From Puccinia triticina (taxonomy: Eukaryota; Basidiomycota; Pucciniomycetes; Pucciniales; Pucciniaceae), in assembly GCF_026914185.1 (NCBI RefSeq), contig NC_070569.1:2604001-2668000 (forward strand): 64,000 nt of DNA, written 5' to 3'. The translations under genes were made by a program, and so were the position numbers. Below, one piece after another: positions 20,576 to 31,470 of this stretch; positions within the stretch are counted from its first letter, which is position 1; each line of letters begins with the position of its first letter. The notes beneath the pieces are model-generated. The model was not told the DNA's origin and did no database searches. It saw only the letters and a program-made list of their open reading frames with translations.

Positions 20576-23525
20576 GGGACTTGAAAAATCGAATCCCTGA
20601 AATCAATTTTCCGACTCCCAAAAGTCGCGGATGTCGCAGAGACCGCTTCTGGACGTCTCCCGCAGGTCATCAGGACCCAATTTTGGTCCAGGGCCCATTT
20701 GGGAGTTGGAAAATTAATTCCGCCTTCCCAAATGGGAGTTGGAAAATTAATTTCGCAAAAATTGATGAAAAAAAAGAAAAAAATTATATCTTCTCACTGG
20801 GAGGCCCAAAGCCCCCCAAGTTTTCACAGCGCGCATAATACACCCTGAAGCTCCCATGCTGAAATTTTGGGCATCACCCCACGCCATAAACGGTGTGTGC
20901 TACTGTGCCTCTAATTTGGCGGATTTCCTACTAAGGAAATCTACCAAACCCTTAGCTACGGCGCCCCAAAGTGCGCCAAAATTTCACAGCACAGAGTTAA
21001 ATAACCTCTCTATAAATGGTTAGCTTATGGGCAGTACTCTACTAACAGAAATTAATTTGGAGGGGGTGGCGGCCTCCGCCACAGTTAATAGTGGCTCCGC
21101 CACAGTTAACAGTGGCTCTGCCACAGTTAATAGTGGCTCCGCCACAGTTAACAGTGGCTCCGCCACAGTTAACAGTGGCTCTGCCACAGTTAATAGTGGC
21201 TCCGCCACAGTTAACAGTGGCTCTGCCACAGTTAATAGTGGCTCCGCCACAGTTAACAGTGGCTCTGCCACAGTTAATAGTGGCTCCGCCACAGTTAACA
21301 GTGGCTCTGCCACAGTTAATAGTGGCTCCGCCACAGTTAACAGTGGCTCTGCCACAGTTAATAGTGGCTCTGCCACAGTTAACAGTGGCTCTGCCACAGT
21401 TAATAGTGGCTCCGCCACAGTTAACAGTGGCTCTGCCACAGTTAATAGTGGCTCCGCCACAGTTAACAGTGGCTCTGCCACAGTTAATAGTGGCTCCGCC
21501 ACAGTTAACAGTGGCTCTGCCACAGTTAATAGTGGCTCCGCCACAGTTAACAGTGGCTCTGCCACAGTTAATAGTGGCTCCGCCACAGTTAACAGTGGCT
21601 CTGCCACAGTTAATAGTGGCTCCGCCACAGTTAACAGTGGCTCTGCCACAGTTAATAGTGGCTCCGCCACAGTTAACAGTGGCTCTACCACAGTTAATAG
21701 TGGCTCCGCCACAGTTAACAGTGGCTCTGCCACAGTTAATAGTGGCTCCGCCACAGTTAACAGTGGCTCTACCACAGTTAATAGTGGCTCCGCCACAGTT
21801 AACAGTGGCTCTGCCACAGTTAATAGTGGCTCCGCCACAGTTAACAGTGGCTCTGCCACAGTTAATAGTGGCTCCGCCACAGTTAACAGTGGCTCTGCCA
21901 CAGTTAATAGTGGCTCCGCCACAGTTAACAGTGGCTCTGCCACAGTTGATAGTGGCTCCGCCACAGTTAACAGTGGCCTCCGCCACAGTTAACAGTGGCT
22001 CTGCCACAGTTAATAGTGGCTCCGCCACAGTTAACAGTGGCTCTGCCACAGTTAATAGTGGCTCCGCCACAGTTAACAGTGGCTCTGCCACAGTTAATAG
22101 TGGCTCCGCCACAGTTAACAGTGGCTCTGCCACAGTTAATAGTGGCTCCGCCACAGTTAACAGTGGCTCTGCCACAGTTAATAGTGGCTCCGCCACAGTT
22201 AACAGTGGCTCTGCCACAGTTAATAGTGGCTCCGCCACAGTTAACAGTGGCTCTGCCACAGTTAATAGTGGCTCCGCCACAGTTAACAGTGGCTCTGCCA
22301 CAGTTAATAGTGGCTCCGCCACAGTTAACAGTGGCTCTGCCACAGTTAATAGTGGCTCCGCCACAGTTAACAGTGGCTCTGCCACAGTTAATAGTGGCTC
22401 CGCCACAGTTAACAGTGGCTCTGCCACAGTTAATAGTGGCTCCGCCACAGTTAACAGTGGCTCTGCCACAGTTAATAGTGGCTCCGCCACAGTTAACAGT
22501 GGCTCTGCCACAGTTAATAGTGGCTCCGCCACAGTTAACAGTGGCTCTGCCACAGTTAATAGTGGCTCTGCCACAGTTAACAGTGGCTCTGCCACAGTTA
22601 ATAGTGGCTCTGCCACAGTTAACAGTGGCTCTGCCACAGTTAATAGTGGCTCCGCCACAGTTAACAGTGGCTCTGCCACAGTTAATAGTGGCTCCGCCAC
22701 AGTTAACAGTGGCTCTGCCACAGTTAATAGTGGCTCCGCCACAGTTAACAGTGGCTCTGCCACAGTTAATAGTGGCTCCGCCATATTTAATAGTGGCTCC
22801 TCCACAGTTAACAGTGCCTCCGCCACAGTTAATAGTGGCTCCGCCACAGTTAACAGTGCCGCCGGCAAAGTTAACAGCGCCTCCGCCACAGTTAACAGTG
22901 GCTATGGTTAATAGTGGCGGAGGCGCTGTTAACTGTGCCGGAGACGCTGTTAACTGTGCCGGAGGCACTGTTAACTGTGGCAGAGCCACTATCAACTGTG
23001 ACGGTGCCACTATTAACTGTGGCGGAGGCCGCCACCCCCTCCAAATTAATTTCTGTTAGTAGAGTACTGCCCATAAGCTAACCATTTATAGAGAGGTTAT
23101 TTAACTCTGTGCTGTGAAATTTTGGCGCACTTTGGGGCGCCGTAGCTAAGGGTTTGGTAGATTTCCTTAGTAGGAAATCCGCCAAATTAGAGGCACAGTA
23201 GCACACACCGTTTATGGCGTGGGGTGATGCCCAAAATTTCAGCATGGGAGCTTCAGGGTGTATTCTGCGTGCTGTGAAAATTTGGGGGGCTTTGGGCCTC
23301 CCAGTGAGAAGATATAATTTTCTTCTTTTTTTTCATCAATTTTTGCAAAATTAATTTTCCGACTCCTATTTGGGATGGCGGAATTGATTTCCCGACTCCC
23401 AAATGGGCCCCAGACCAAAATTGGGTCCTGATGACCCGCGGGAGACGTCCAGAAGAGGTCTCCGCGACGTCCGCAACTTTTGGGAGTCAGAAAATTAATT
23501 TCCGGGAGTCAATTTTTCAAGACCC
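20576..23525. mobile_element. Foldback element FB1 (2.95 kb) with 21-bp satellite core
   Basis: The arms 20576-21075 and 23030-23525 are reverse complements over about 500 bp. The termini are GGGACTTGAAAAATCG and its counterpart TTTTTCAAGACCC, flanked by the 8-bp duplication TTTTGAAT (20568-20575 and 23526-23533). The terminal ~22 bp is itself a hairpin (GGGA...TCCC). The core is a 21-bp tandem array. No transposase is present, so it is non-autonomous. The 8-bp TSD suggests hAT machinery. FB2 and FB3 share the same termini. Confidence 0.9.
21070..23035. repeat. 21-bp satellite in FB1 (higher-order 42-bp dimer)
   Basis: About 86 units of the type GCCACAGTTAACAGTGGCTCT run from 21070 to about 22905. 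They alternate AAC/AAT and CTCT/CTCC so the real period is 42 bp. After an apex near 22905 the units continue in inverted orientation for only ~130 bp. Each unit is a mini-hairpin with stem GCCAC/GTGGC. Because 21 is a multiple of three and the unit lacks stops, long artificial reading frames appear on both strands; they are not genes. Confidence 0.95.
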
Positions 23526-23569
23526 TTTTGAATACCATAATTGTTCACTTCTCTCGAAATACATACACC

Positions 23570-25924
23570 ATGGAGCGCGCCCAACCGCGGCTCGATGAGG
23601 GTTCCAACGTGGAGGCGACCTCCGCAACCCCGCCCTAAACTTTGGGTGTGCCTCTGAGCGGGAGGTCACGGGACCCGCGGTCGGCACAACCCCTCACATG
23701 GGCCCCACGTGCAGAGCCCGCGGTCGGAGAACTGCCAACGGTGGCTCGCCGTGGGGCGCCGCGGTAGGGGTCCGGTGAGCGGTTCAGGAATGGCTCAGCT
23801 AAAGGTATGACTTGCTGCCGGGATGGAACCCGGATCGCACCTGCACCCCGAGGAGGAAGGCACTATCAGCGTTGCCAGCTAGGAAACCAGACATTTCTAT
23901 GGGGGTCCCGCAGATTATTGTTTCATATAGACCGTTTTTCTAAGTTTTGTCAGACGAAGTCTGCGGATTTGGACAAGACTCATCCTTTTTTTTCGTGATT
24001 TCTCACTTATGTAGCCTTTTCCCAAGCATGGAAAGAGGCTCAGAAAATATCTTTTTTTTTAAAAAAACAAACCATTTTTGGGTTGGCCTGTTACAAGCTC
24101 AACCAGAGTGCAACATTGGTGCGCTACTCAGCGCCAGCCATGATCGGCTTGGCCCACCCGCTGAGTGAAGCTGTTTGGGCTCTTGTCATGCCCAAACAGC
24201 TTTCCCCGTGGGCACGCTGATTAGAGCCAGGATGGGTTGGCTGGGTTAGCCACAGCCGACCCATCCAACCCAGTGGTGGCTGAGTTGCCTTGCCCGCGGT
24301 GCTGGATGGGTCGGGTCAAGGGGGGCCTGACCAATCTTCAACACAATCCAATCCCGCGGTCGAAGTCCGGGCGGGCAGGTTGGCGCCCACCGCTGACCGC
24401 GCCGTTGGGCCCACGTCAACCCAAGCTCAAATTTGAGCGGTGGTGTATTCACATTGTCAGGCTCTATTACACCACGGGAGTGCGCCGACGTTGGTTTGCT
24501 GATGGTTTCTGCCGGCAACCTGACCCTCCCCGACCCGGCCAAACCTTCCTGCTTGCCGCCGTCGTGGTGTCGCGGTTTGCAGCCACAGTGTCGGGCCAAC
24601 CACAAGCGCTGCCGCATATCTGATGGCAGCAGGGGCAGCCCGCTGATGTCCCGACCCTTGTGAGATACCATCTCGCGATGCCTGAGACATTGTGAGATGG
24701 TGTCCCGCGGTCGGGCTGCCCCGCCCATGGCGTCACCCCGCCTGATGGGATGGGCAGGCAATCGTCAGGCCGCCATCCCAAGGGGCCTGTTCACACGGCC
24801 GTGAGATGGGGACCTGCGGTCGGGGCGCCCAGGGCTTGCCGTCAAGCCAACCAGACAGCTTGACCGGATGGGGGTGCTGCTCAACCGATCCGCTGTCCGA
24901 GGATTATAGGACGGATGGGGGAACTGCTTGACTGATCCGGTGTCCGAGGATTAGAGGACCGTTCACTCATGTCCGACGGACTACCGGAGCATGCCATACG
25001 GCTCAACAGTCCGGATTGCTTGCTGCTGAACGTTTGGTTGGACAGATAATCATTTCATAGGCTATGACCATGTCTATATACAAGTGAGCGACCCCCGTCA
25101 AATAACAGGGCAGGACAAAAGAGATAAAGAAACGACCCCGGATGGGGACCTGAGTTGTGTGATATAGAGGCGTAACAACGAGAAGGAAAGAGAGAGATAC
25201 AACACCCCAACATTTGGTTGGGGTAACAGACAGGTCCAGTTCGGACGACTTGAGCGATATGTCGGCGAGGGAGTTAAGCGGCGGGTGTGCGGTTCGACCT
25301 CAGCCGCAACCTCATCAGGGGTTGGGAGCTTACCTTGACCGTGCGGCGGTTGATCCACGGCTGCTCGTTTGTTGCTGGTGCGGCCTCGTGGGCACGGGTG
25401 AGTGCTCTCTCGGAGATGAGTGGAGCCTCGGGAGGTGAAGATGAGGGAAGATGAAGGGGAGGAGACAAGGGTGGGAGCAAACCAGGGGGACATAAATTAT
25501 AAATTCCCAATCAAAGGGGGAAAAAAGTGGGTGCTGCGGACTGCTTTGATTCAATTTCCCAGCAGCTGACCATGCAAGGCTTCGTGGTTCAGCTGGTCAA
25601 TGACCGAGCGGCTGTCCTTAGGGACTCTTACGGTCGGGCTGCCAGCTTGCATGCTGGGCAGCTGACCGACAGCCTGTGAGATTGTCGGGCTGCCGACAAT
25701 CTTGGGCGTTGGTCAACCGGCGGGTGACCGTCAAAGGCCTGGGAAACACCTGGCGGCAGTCTGCCGGGTGCGGACCAGGTCAGCCAGTGGGCAGCAGACC
25801 GTCCGGTCGAGCCAGCGATTGTCCGCCCGGCAACAGACCGGCAGATCGGCGGTGGATCAACCTTGGTCAAGCCACCGTGGGTCCTGCCGGCAACACCCGG
25901 GCAGACAGGCGGCGGATTGACCGA
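23570..25924. other. GC-rich, hairpin-rich stretch without a recognisable gene
   Basis: No frame resembles a protein. The stretch recurs in CCGCGGTCGGG-type motifs and short inverted repeats. Examples are a 13-bp stem AAGCTGTTTGGGC facing its complement at about 24169-24203, and stems around CCCCAACATTTGGTTGGGG near 25205. A ~50-bp direct repeat containing TGTCCGAGGATTA occurs near 24893 and 24940. It may be an old LTR or foldback arm, but no ends could be identified. Confidence 0.5.
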
Positions 25925-25972
25925 AGTCAGTCCGCCGTACCTCTTGACGTCAAGAGGTACGGCGGACTGACT
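25925..25972. repeat. Perfect 48-bp palindrome upstream of the transcription factor
   Basis: Every base from 25925 to 25972 pairs with its mirror; the centre is TTGACGTCAA and the half-site contains GTCCGCCGTACCTC. There is no spacer. It lies ~310 bp before the predicted start codon of the Zn2Cys6 gene. It could be a MITE remnant or extruding cruciform; the central TGACGTCA is also the classic CRE/ATF octamer. Confidence 0.9.
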
Positions 25973-26279
25973 GTCTCGACACCCCGACAACGGGCTGCCC
26001 TGTTTTCACACGGTAGCCCGACGTGGGCCCCTTTGTCGTCGGGTTGTCGGTCCGAGGGAGCCCAAATCGCTCTCGTGGTGTACATACATATGTGCATACC
26101 ATTGAAAGTCTTGGCAGTGGCAGTGTCCGCATAGAGCCACATTACGTCATCGAGCTCAGAAGTTGTCCAAGCTTCTCGAGGGTTTCGATCTCGCCAAGTC
26201 TTGACTCCTCCCCTTGCAAAAACAGTCGAGGAAGAACCACATTGATGGTCCACAAGAACACATTCAAGCCGACACTAGT

Positions 26280-29200
26280 ATGGAAACCAACCCACCACCT
26301 GGACAACAAGAACAATCCACTAAGCGGCGTCGCTATCGTAAGCAGCATCTTCCACGCACCCCATTTCCTGTGGGACTGACTAGATAGACTTTGTACACAT
26401 CTCAGGAGTACCCAGATCTTGCGATCGATGTCGGACTAGTAAAATCAAATGTGTCTTCGAAGTCAGTCCAAATTGATCTGTGTAATGCCGCTTACATCTT
26501 CATACTCACTGACTCTCTCCACTTGCCCTTTTTGGAACACAGGACGGCCGATGTGCTGCCTGCGTCAACCTTGGAGTACCTTGCACCTTCGCGAACCCCG
26601 GTAGCCTAAAGGAGAGGCCACCCACCAGAAAGTGCGTACCGCTCATCCCATCTTGTCTCGAAGAGAAAATGAGTGAACTGTGAGTTTTTCTTTATCTTCA
26701 GGGATGTCGAACATCTTCAGGCCAGAATTCGGTCACTCGAAAGACTCATTTATGCTATCGATCCGTCCTGCGATCTCTCAAACTTACCGGACCCACCTCA
26801 GTCTCATCCTTCAAACTCAAGACATGGTCAGTCTGCAAACATAAAAAGAAGAAGAACTTATCTGCCTACATAAACTCATTCCGGTTATCACACAGGCCGA
26901 AAGAGACCATCAACTTCCCCACTAACCCTTCCCGAAGACATCCATCTGTTGCCCAACTCCACCTCGACAACTCCAGTGCAAGTAACTCCATCGGTTAGTG
27001 CACTCAGTTCGCTATTCAACCCGACCCGGTTCCAGCTCCATAACCCGACGGCAAGCCTACTGCCATCACTATCAAAACTCGAAGATCTCTCGCCCGTCGA
27101 TAAGATCATCCGTCATGAACAACAAAAAGTGTCTTATGGTAACCCAGACTTCTACCCGCCCCCGGACCTGCAACAGAGCTTGCTAGAAATTTACTTCCAA
27201 CAGGTCCATCCGCTCATCCGTGCCGTCCATCCTCCCTCGTTCATCAAAGACTTCAAGGCCGGCCGGGTTGATACTGACGATGGATTCAGAGCCTTCTGTC
27301 TTAGCATCTTCGCCCTTGCCAGTCGGTTCTCAAAAGACCCCAGGGTGTACCTCGATATCGAGGGGAACCCGCACGGTTATTTACAAACGGCTGGACTGCG
27401 CTATTGCCTGTCCGCCGCTTCCTACCTTTTCCGACCTATCCCCTCCCCCGCTACGCTGTGTGAACTTCAGGCTTTGGCTCTCGTAGTCATTTACTCTCTC
27501 GGTGCTGTCAATACGGATCTCGTCTGGTGTGTACTTGGTGTTGCTCTACAAAGGGCTCAGGTACTTATTTCTCTCTTGCCCCACCCCCCCAAACTCCATA
27601 AAATGACAAACAACTCATATTTGATACATACATACACACACATAAAGGTAGCCGGGATTCATGTAGAAAATAATAGTCGTTGGACAGATTCTCCTATCGA
27701 GGACAGCTATCGCCGCAAGGTCTTCTTTTTCTTGTATGAGTTTGATTCGATAGTGAGCGGCACATTGGGCAAACCAGCTTATATGCAAGAGAGTGATTTT
27801 GATGTTCGTAAGTGAAAAAGTGTAATCAGCTGGCTGTCAATTCATTTGCAAACCTTCGTTCATGTTTTGCTTTGTTTTCAATGGTATGCACATATAGTTC
27901 CCGGTGATCCTGAACTTGATCGCGATCTCGAAGTGTGTGTGAACCCATACTTGAACCCAACTGGCACTGAAGTTCCAACAGATCACATGGTGGATGAAAT
28001 CTTCCAAGCATATAATATGATGCAAAGCTCACTCGGAGGATTGAAAAACTTACTCCCAGTAATCAACCTGATCAACGCTCAAAGAGACATGCACCCAGGC
28101 GTTAAATTCTCGAGTTGCGTTAAAGCGATGATTAAACAGCTCGACAGTAGTATGAACACTTGCATCCAAAAGATTGCAGTCAAGATCAATCTTCATCACC
28201 CGAATCCAGACCTGATCAGTGCTCCCGCGTTGCTCTCTTCGGTCGCCGTAAACTCGTCAGTTTTTTTCATCGCTCACTTATTCAGGTTCAGAGCGATAAA
28301 TGACTCCTTTCATTTTTATTTTGAATACAGATGGTACCATGAATTCAGATTATTGCTTCACCAAGTCTTATTTAACTCGAAAGAAAAAAGCCAAAGCAAC
28401 GAGCCGAACAAGCCAGACGACAAGCAGCAAGCAGGCATTCCAGGACCGTCAACAACGTTCAAGAAGTCGAGCCACCCTTACCTAGATATTTGTGTTGAAT
28501 CAGCCCGGGCGATTATCCGCTCACTAAACCAATTACACCAGCGTAACTTACTAGCATACGGTTTTTTCTGGATCCCCCTTCGACTGAAGAACGCACTCGT
28601 CATCCTGGTCTGTTCGCTCGTGAAACAACGCAGATCATTGTCCGAAGACGAGCGTCAAGCCAGGAGTTTAGAAATATCTTTGGGTGTTCAAATCTTGAAC
28701 ACGATGGCGCCTAGGTTGGTTTACTTTTGATTTTAGTTTTTCTAGCTATATCATATCATCTTGATCTAGAGAAGCTGTTTATGTTTTCGAAATGTTTTGG
28801 GGATAAAATGATAGCACGTACATTGCGGGAAAATGTTCACATATGGTGATCAACCTGTACAAGAGTGCAATCCAACACAACCAACAACAGGCCATCAAAG
28901 CGGGCTCTTCATCCACCTTGTCAGCGAGCTCATCCTCATCAACCCCGCCTGCGCCCTCGGGGACCGATTCGAAGAACCACTCGTTTTCGAAACCGTCTTC
29001 GGCGACTGCTTCGACCAACCACGATCAGTCCGGGAAATCTTCGGGGTTCGCTCCCTCATCACCCACAGTAACAACTTTTTCTACTGCTTTCTCCTCCACT
29101 GACCAGCAGACTCCGAACCTTGATCCCGAGTGCACATGGTGGGCTGATCAGTTCCTTTCTAATCCCAATGGCCCTTTCCCAAACCTTGTCCCCAATCAAG

Positions 29201-29301
29201 TCCCGTCTGCTCCTTCTGACTTCAACGACCCCAATCTCAATCCTTTTAACTTTTGGCCCTCTTCTTCGCCTCCCAATCCTCCACCTCATTCTTCTGCTTG
29301 A
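26280..29301 (+). CDS. Zn(II)2Cys6 fungal transcription factor, nine exons
   Basis: Predicted exons: 26280-26337, 26406-26461, 26543-26631, 26702-26826, 26896-27560, 27648-27807, 27898-28285, 28331-28714, 28815-29301. All joins keep frame and use GT-AG, giving about 803 residues. The N-terminal basic stretch TKRRRYR leads into a zinc cluster with Cys at ~25, 28, 35, 42, 45 and 52 (C-x2-C-x6-C-x6-C-x2-C-x6-C). A linker and a short coiled coil (VEHLQARIRSLERLI, ~70-86) follow for dimerisation. The fungal-specific transcription factor middle domain spans roughly 165-430 (LEIYFQQVHPLIRAVHPPSF, GLRYCLSAASYLF, RRKVFFFLYEFD), ending with an LFRWYHEF-like block if the 45-nt intron 28286-28330 is right. 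The C-terminus is Ser/Pro/Asn-rich and probably activating. The protein would bind CGG-type sites in the nucleus; its target pathway is not evident. This is the only convincing host gene in the window. Confidence 0.85.
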
Positions 29302-29671
29302 GGTCCATGCCCCAAACCTTTCCTTCTAATTGAAGTGTCTTATTCTCAACCTTTTTGAGCATCATGCATCCCACATTACCTTTTTTTCGCAGTGCAGTCA
29401 TTTCATGGGGGGGAGACGCCTTTGTAGGTGTATGTGTATATATGTTCAATACCCATCTACAAAAAAAAGTATGTGTCTAGGGTGTTTATATGTATATGTG
29501 TTTGTACTACCTTTCTGTCGTGTCATGCACTAAAGTGATGTTGGCTGCTATCAGCTTATTTTTATGTTATCATACAATAATTTAGGCTCAAGAAAGACAT
29601 GAAGGAATTGTCAGAAAAGCAACTTGATGATCTTGTTATCTGCCTTTTATTCATTTGGGTGTTTATTTTTT
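29302..29671 (+). other. 3' flank of the transcription factor gene
   Basis: AT-rich sequence with several T-runs and an AATAA-type motif near 29576 that could serve for polyadenylation. No other feature is seen before foldback FB2 starts at 29672. Confidence 0.4.
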
Positions 29672-29966
29672 GGGAGTTGAAAAATTGACTCCCATGAATT
29701 AATTAATTGACTCCCAAAATGTGTTTACGTCGCGCGGACTGCCTCACAACGTCCACCCCGGGTCCGCGGGACCAAATTTTGACCCGCGCGGATTTTGGGA
29801 GTTGGAAAATTAATTCCGCTATCCAGAATGGGAATCGGAATTTTAATTTCACAAAAAATGACAGAAAATAAAGAAAAATTTATACCTCTGCACTGGGGCA
29901 CCTAAAGCCCCCCAAAATTTTACAGTGGCCATAAAGTACTCTGATGATCCTCACAGTATTGGCACA

Positions 29967-30284
29967 TGTAAGGGTCTGGTGGACCCTCACTGGAGACAAG
30001 GAGGAAACGGGCAAGTGGGACAAGGCCGGAGCCTTTGGAGCTTTCTAGTTCCAACGTGTACTGGATTTCAGGGGGCTAGCCAGTAGAGAGAAGGGTTCAA
30101 GATCTCTGTAAGTACAACTAGAGGAAAGAGAGAGAGGAGAAGGAGAAAGGCTTACCTAGCCAGTAGAGAGAAGGGTCCAAGATCTCTACTGGTCTAGGAG
30201 AGAAGATAGGCAAGACTAAGTACAAGGAGCTTATGTAATCATGTGATAGGCCTTGTGAAACCACACTGAAGGTGGGGGTTTACA
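29967..30284. mobile_element. Solo LTR (gypsy-2-like) in FB2 left arm
   Basis: It starts TGTAAGGGTCTGG, ends TTTACA, and is flanked by GCACA/GCGCA (29962-29966 and 30285-30289). It has two copies of a CTAGCCAGTAGAGAGAAGGG block and resembles the gypsy-2 LTR layout (TGTAAGGACC..., duplicated CTAGCTC block). The other FB2 arm lacks it. Confidence 0.75.
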
Positions 30285-30669
30285 GCGCACCCCAGGAAAG
30301 GGGTGTGCTACTGTGGGTCTAATTTGGTGGATTTACTACTAAGGAAATCCGCCAAAGCCTTAGCTACAGTGCCCCAAAGCCCCCCAAAATTTTACAGTGG
30401 GCATAAAAGCCTCTGAAAGGCACATGGTGAGATTCTTGGCAGTAGGAAACCCCAGGAAAGGGGTGTGCTACTGTGGGTCTAATTTGGCGGATTTCCTACT
30501 AAGGAAATCCGCCAAAGCCTTTGCCACAGTGCCCCAAAGTGAAAGTTTTGGATCATGAAATAAAATACTCTGTAACCAAATTGTTAGCTGCAAGGCAGTA
30601 ACACACCAGCATAAAATAATTTTGAGGCAGCTGGGGCTTTTGGCCCTACTAATGGCCTTCACAACAGAT

Positions 30670-31105
30670 AATAGTGCCTCTGCCACAGTTTATAGCGCCT
30701 CCGCAAGATTTAATAGTGCCTCCGCCACAGTTAATAGTGCCCCCGCCACAGCTAATAGTGCCTCCGCCACAGCTAATAGTGCCTCCGCCTCAGTTGATAG
30801 TGCCTCCGCCACAGTTGATTGCGCCTCCGCAAGAGTTAATAGTGCGTCCGCCACAGTTAATAGTGCCTCCGCCAAATTCATTAGTCCCTTTGTCAAAGTG
30901 AATAGTGCGTCCGGCACAGTCAATATGTGGCAGAGGCACTATCAACTGTGGCGGAGGCACTATTAACTGAGGCGGAGGCACTATTAGCTGTGGCAGAGGC
31001 ACTATTAGCTGTGGCGGGGGCACTATTAACTGTGGCGGAGGCACTATTAAATCTTGCAGAGGCACTATAAACTGTGGCAGAGGCACTATTATCTGTCGTG
31101 AAGGC
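30670..31105. repeat. 21-bp satellite core of FB2
   Basis: About twelve units of the type GCCTCCGCCACAGTTAATAGT run to near 30925 and are then mirrored to 31105. The unit differs from the FB1 unit mainly by GTGCC for GTGGC. Units are more diverged than in FB1, so the array is older or less homogenised. Confidence 0.88.
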
Positions 31106-31470
31106 AATTAGTAGCAGATAGGGCCAAAAGCCCCAGCTGCCTCAAAATTATTTTATGCTGGTTTTTTACTGCCTTGCAGCTCACCATTTGGTTAAAGAGT
31201 ATTTTATTTCATGATCCAAAACTTTGGTGCACTTTGGGGCACTGTGGCAAAGGCTTTGGCGGATTTCCTTAGGAGGAAATCTGCCAAATCAGACCCACAG
31301 TAGCACACCCCTTTCCTGGGGTTTCCTACTACCAAGAAGCTCGCCATGTGCCTTTCAGAGGCTTTTATGCCCACTGTAAAATTTTGGGGGGGCTTTGGGG
31401 CACTGTAGCTAAGGCTTTGGCGGATTTCCTTAGTAGGAAATCCACCAACTTAGATCCACAGTAGCACACC

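Larger units (their letters stand above)
15181..23539. mobile_element. ~160-bp palindromic MITE (M1) carrying three nested insertions
   Basis: Left arm 15181-15255 (TATGGTATTCAAAATTGC onward) is the reverse complement of right-arm pieces at 15465-15523, 20549-20575 and 23534-23539, once the insertions are removed. Insertions are M3 (15256-15464) in the centre, M4 plus copia-2 (15524-20548) in the right arm, and FB1 (20576-23525) in the right terminal repeat. The net size is about 160 bp. The flanks allow an ATT or a TA target duplication, so the superfamily is unclear. Confidence 0.75.

Noticed and set aside
21027..23059. Very long open frames on both strands across the FB1 satellite
   Set aside because: They arise because a 21-bp stop-free unit is repeated; the peptides are simple heptads and the frames exist in several phases on both strands.
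23805..23885. tRNA-like sequence on the minus strand with B-box-like GGTTCCATCCC
   Set aside because: The T-stem does not pair with a seven-base loop and the A-box is weak; at most a degenerate SINE head.
24246..24761. 171-codon minus-strand frame and neighbouring frames in the GC-rich block
   Set aside because: Expected by chance in GC-rich DNA; overlapping frames on both strands with Pro/Arg/Gly composition and no domain.
25634..26134. Overlapping frames around the 48-bp palindrome as an upstream gene
   Set aside because: They run through hairpin-rich repeats with Gln/Arg/Ser-rich translations and no splice-consistent link to the zinc-cluster gene.
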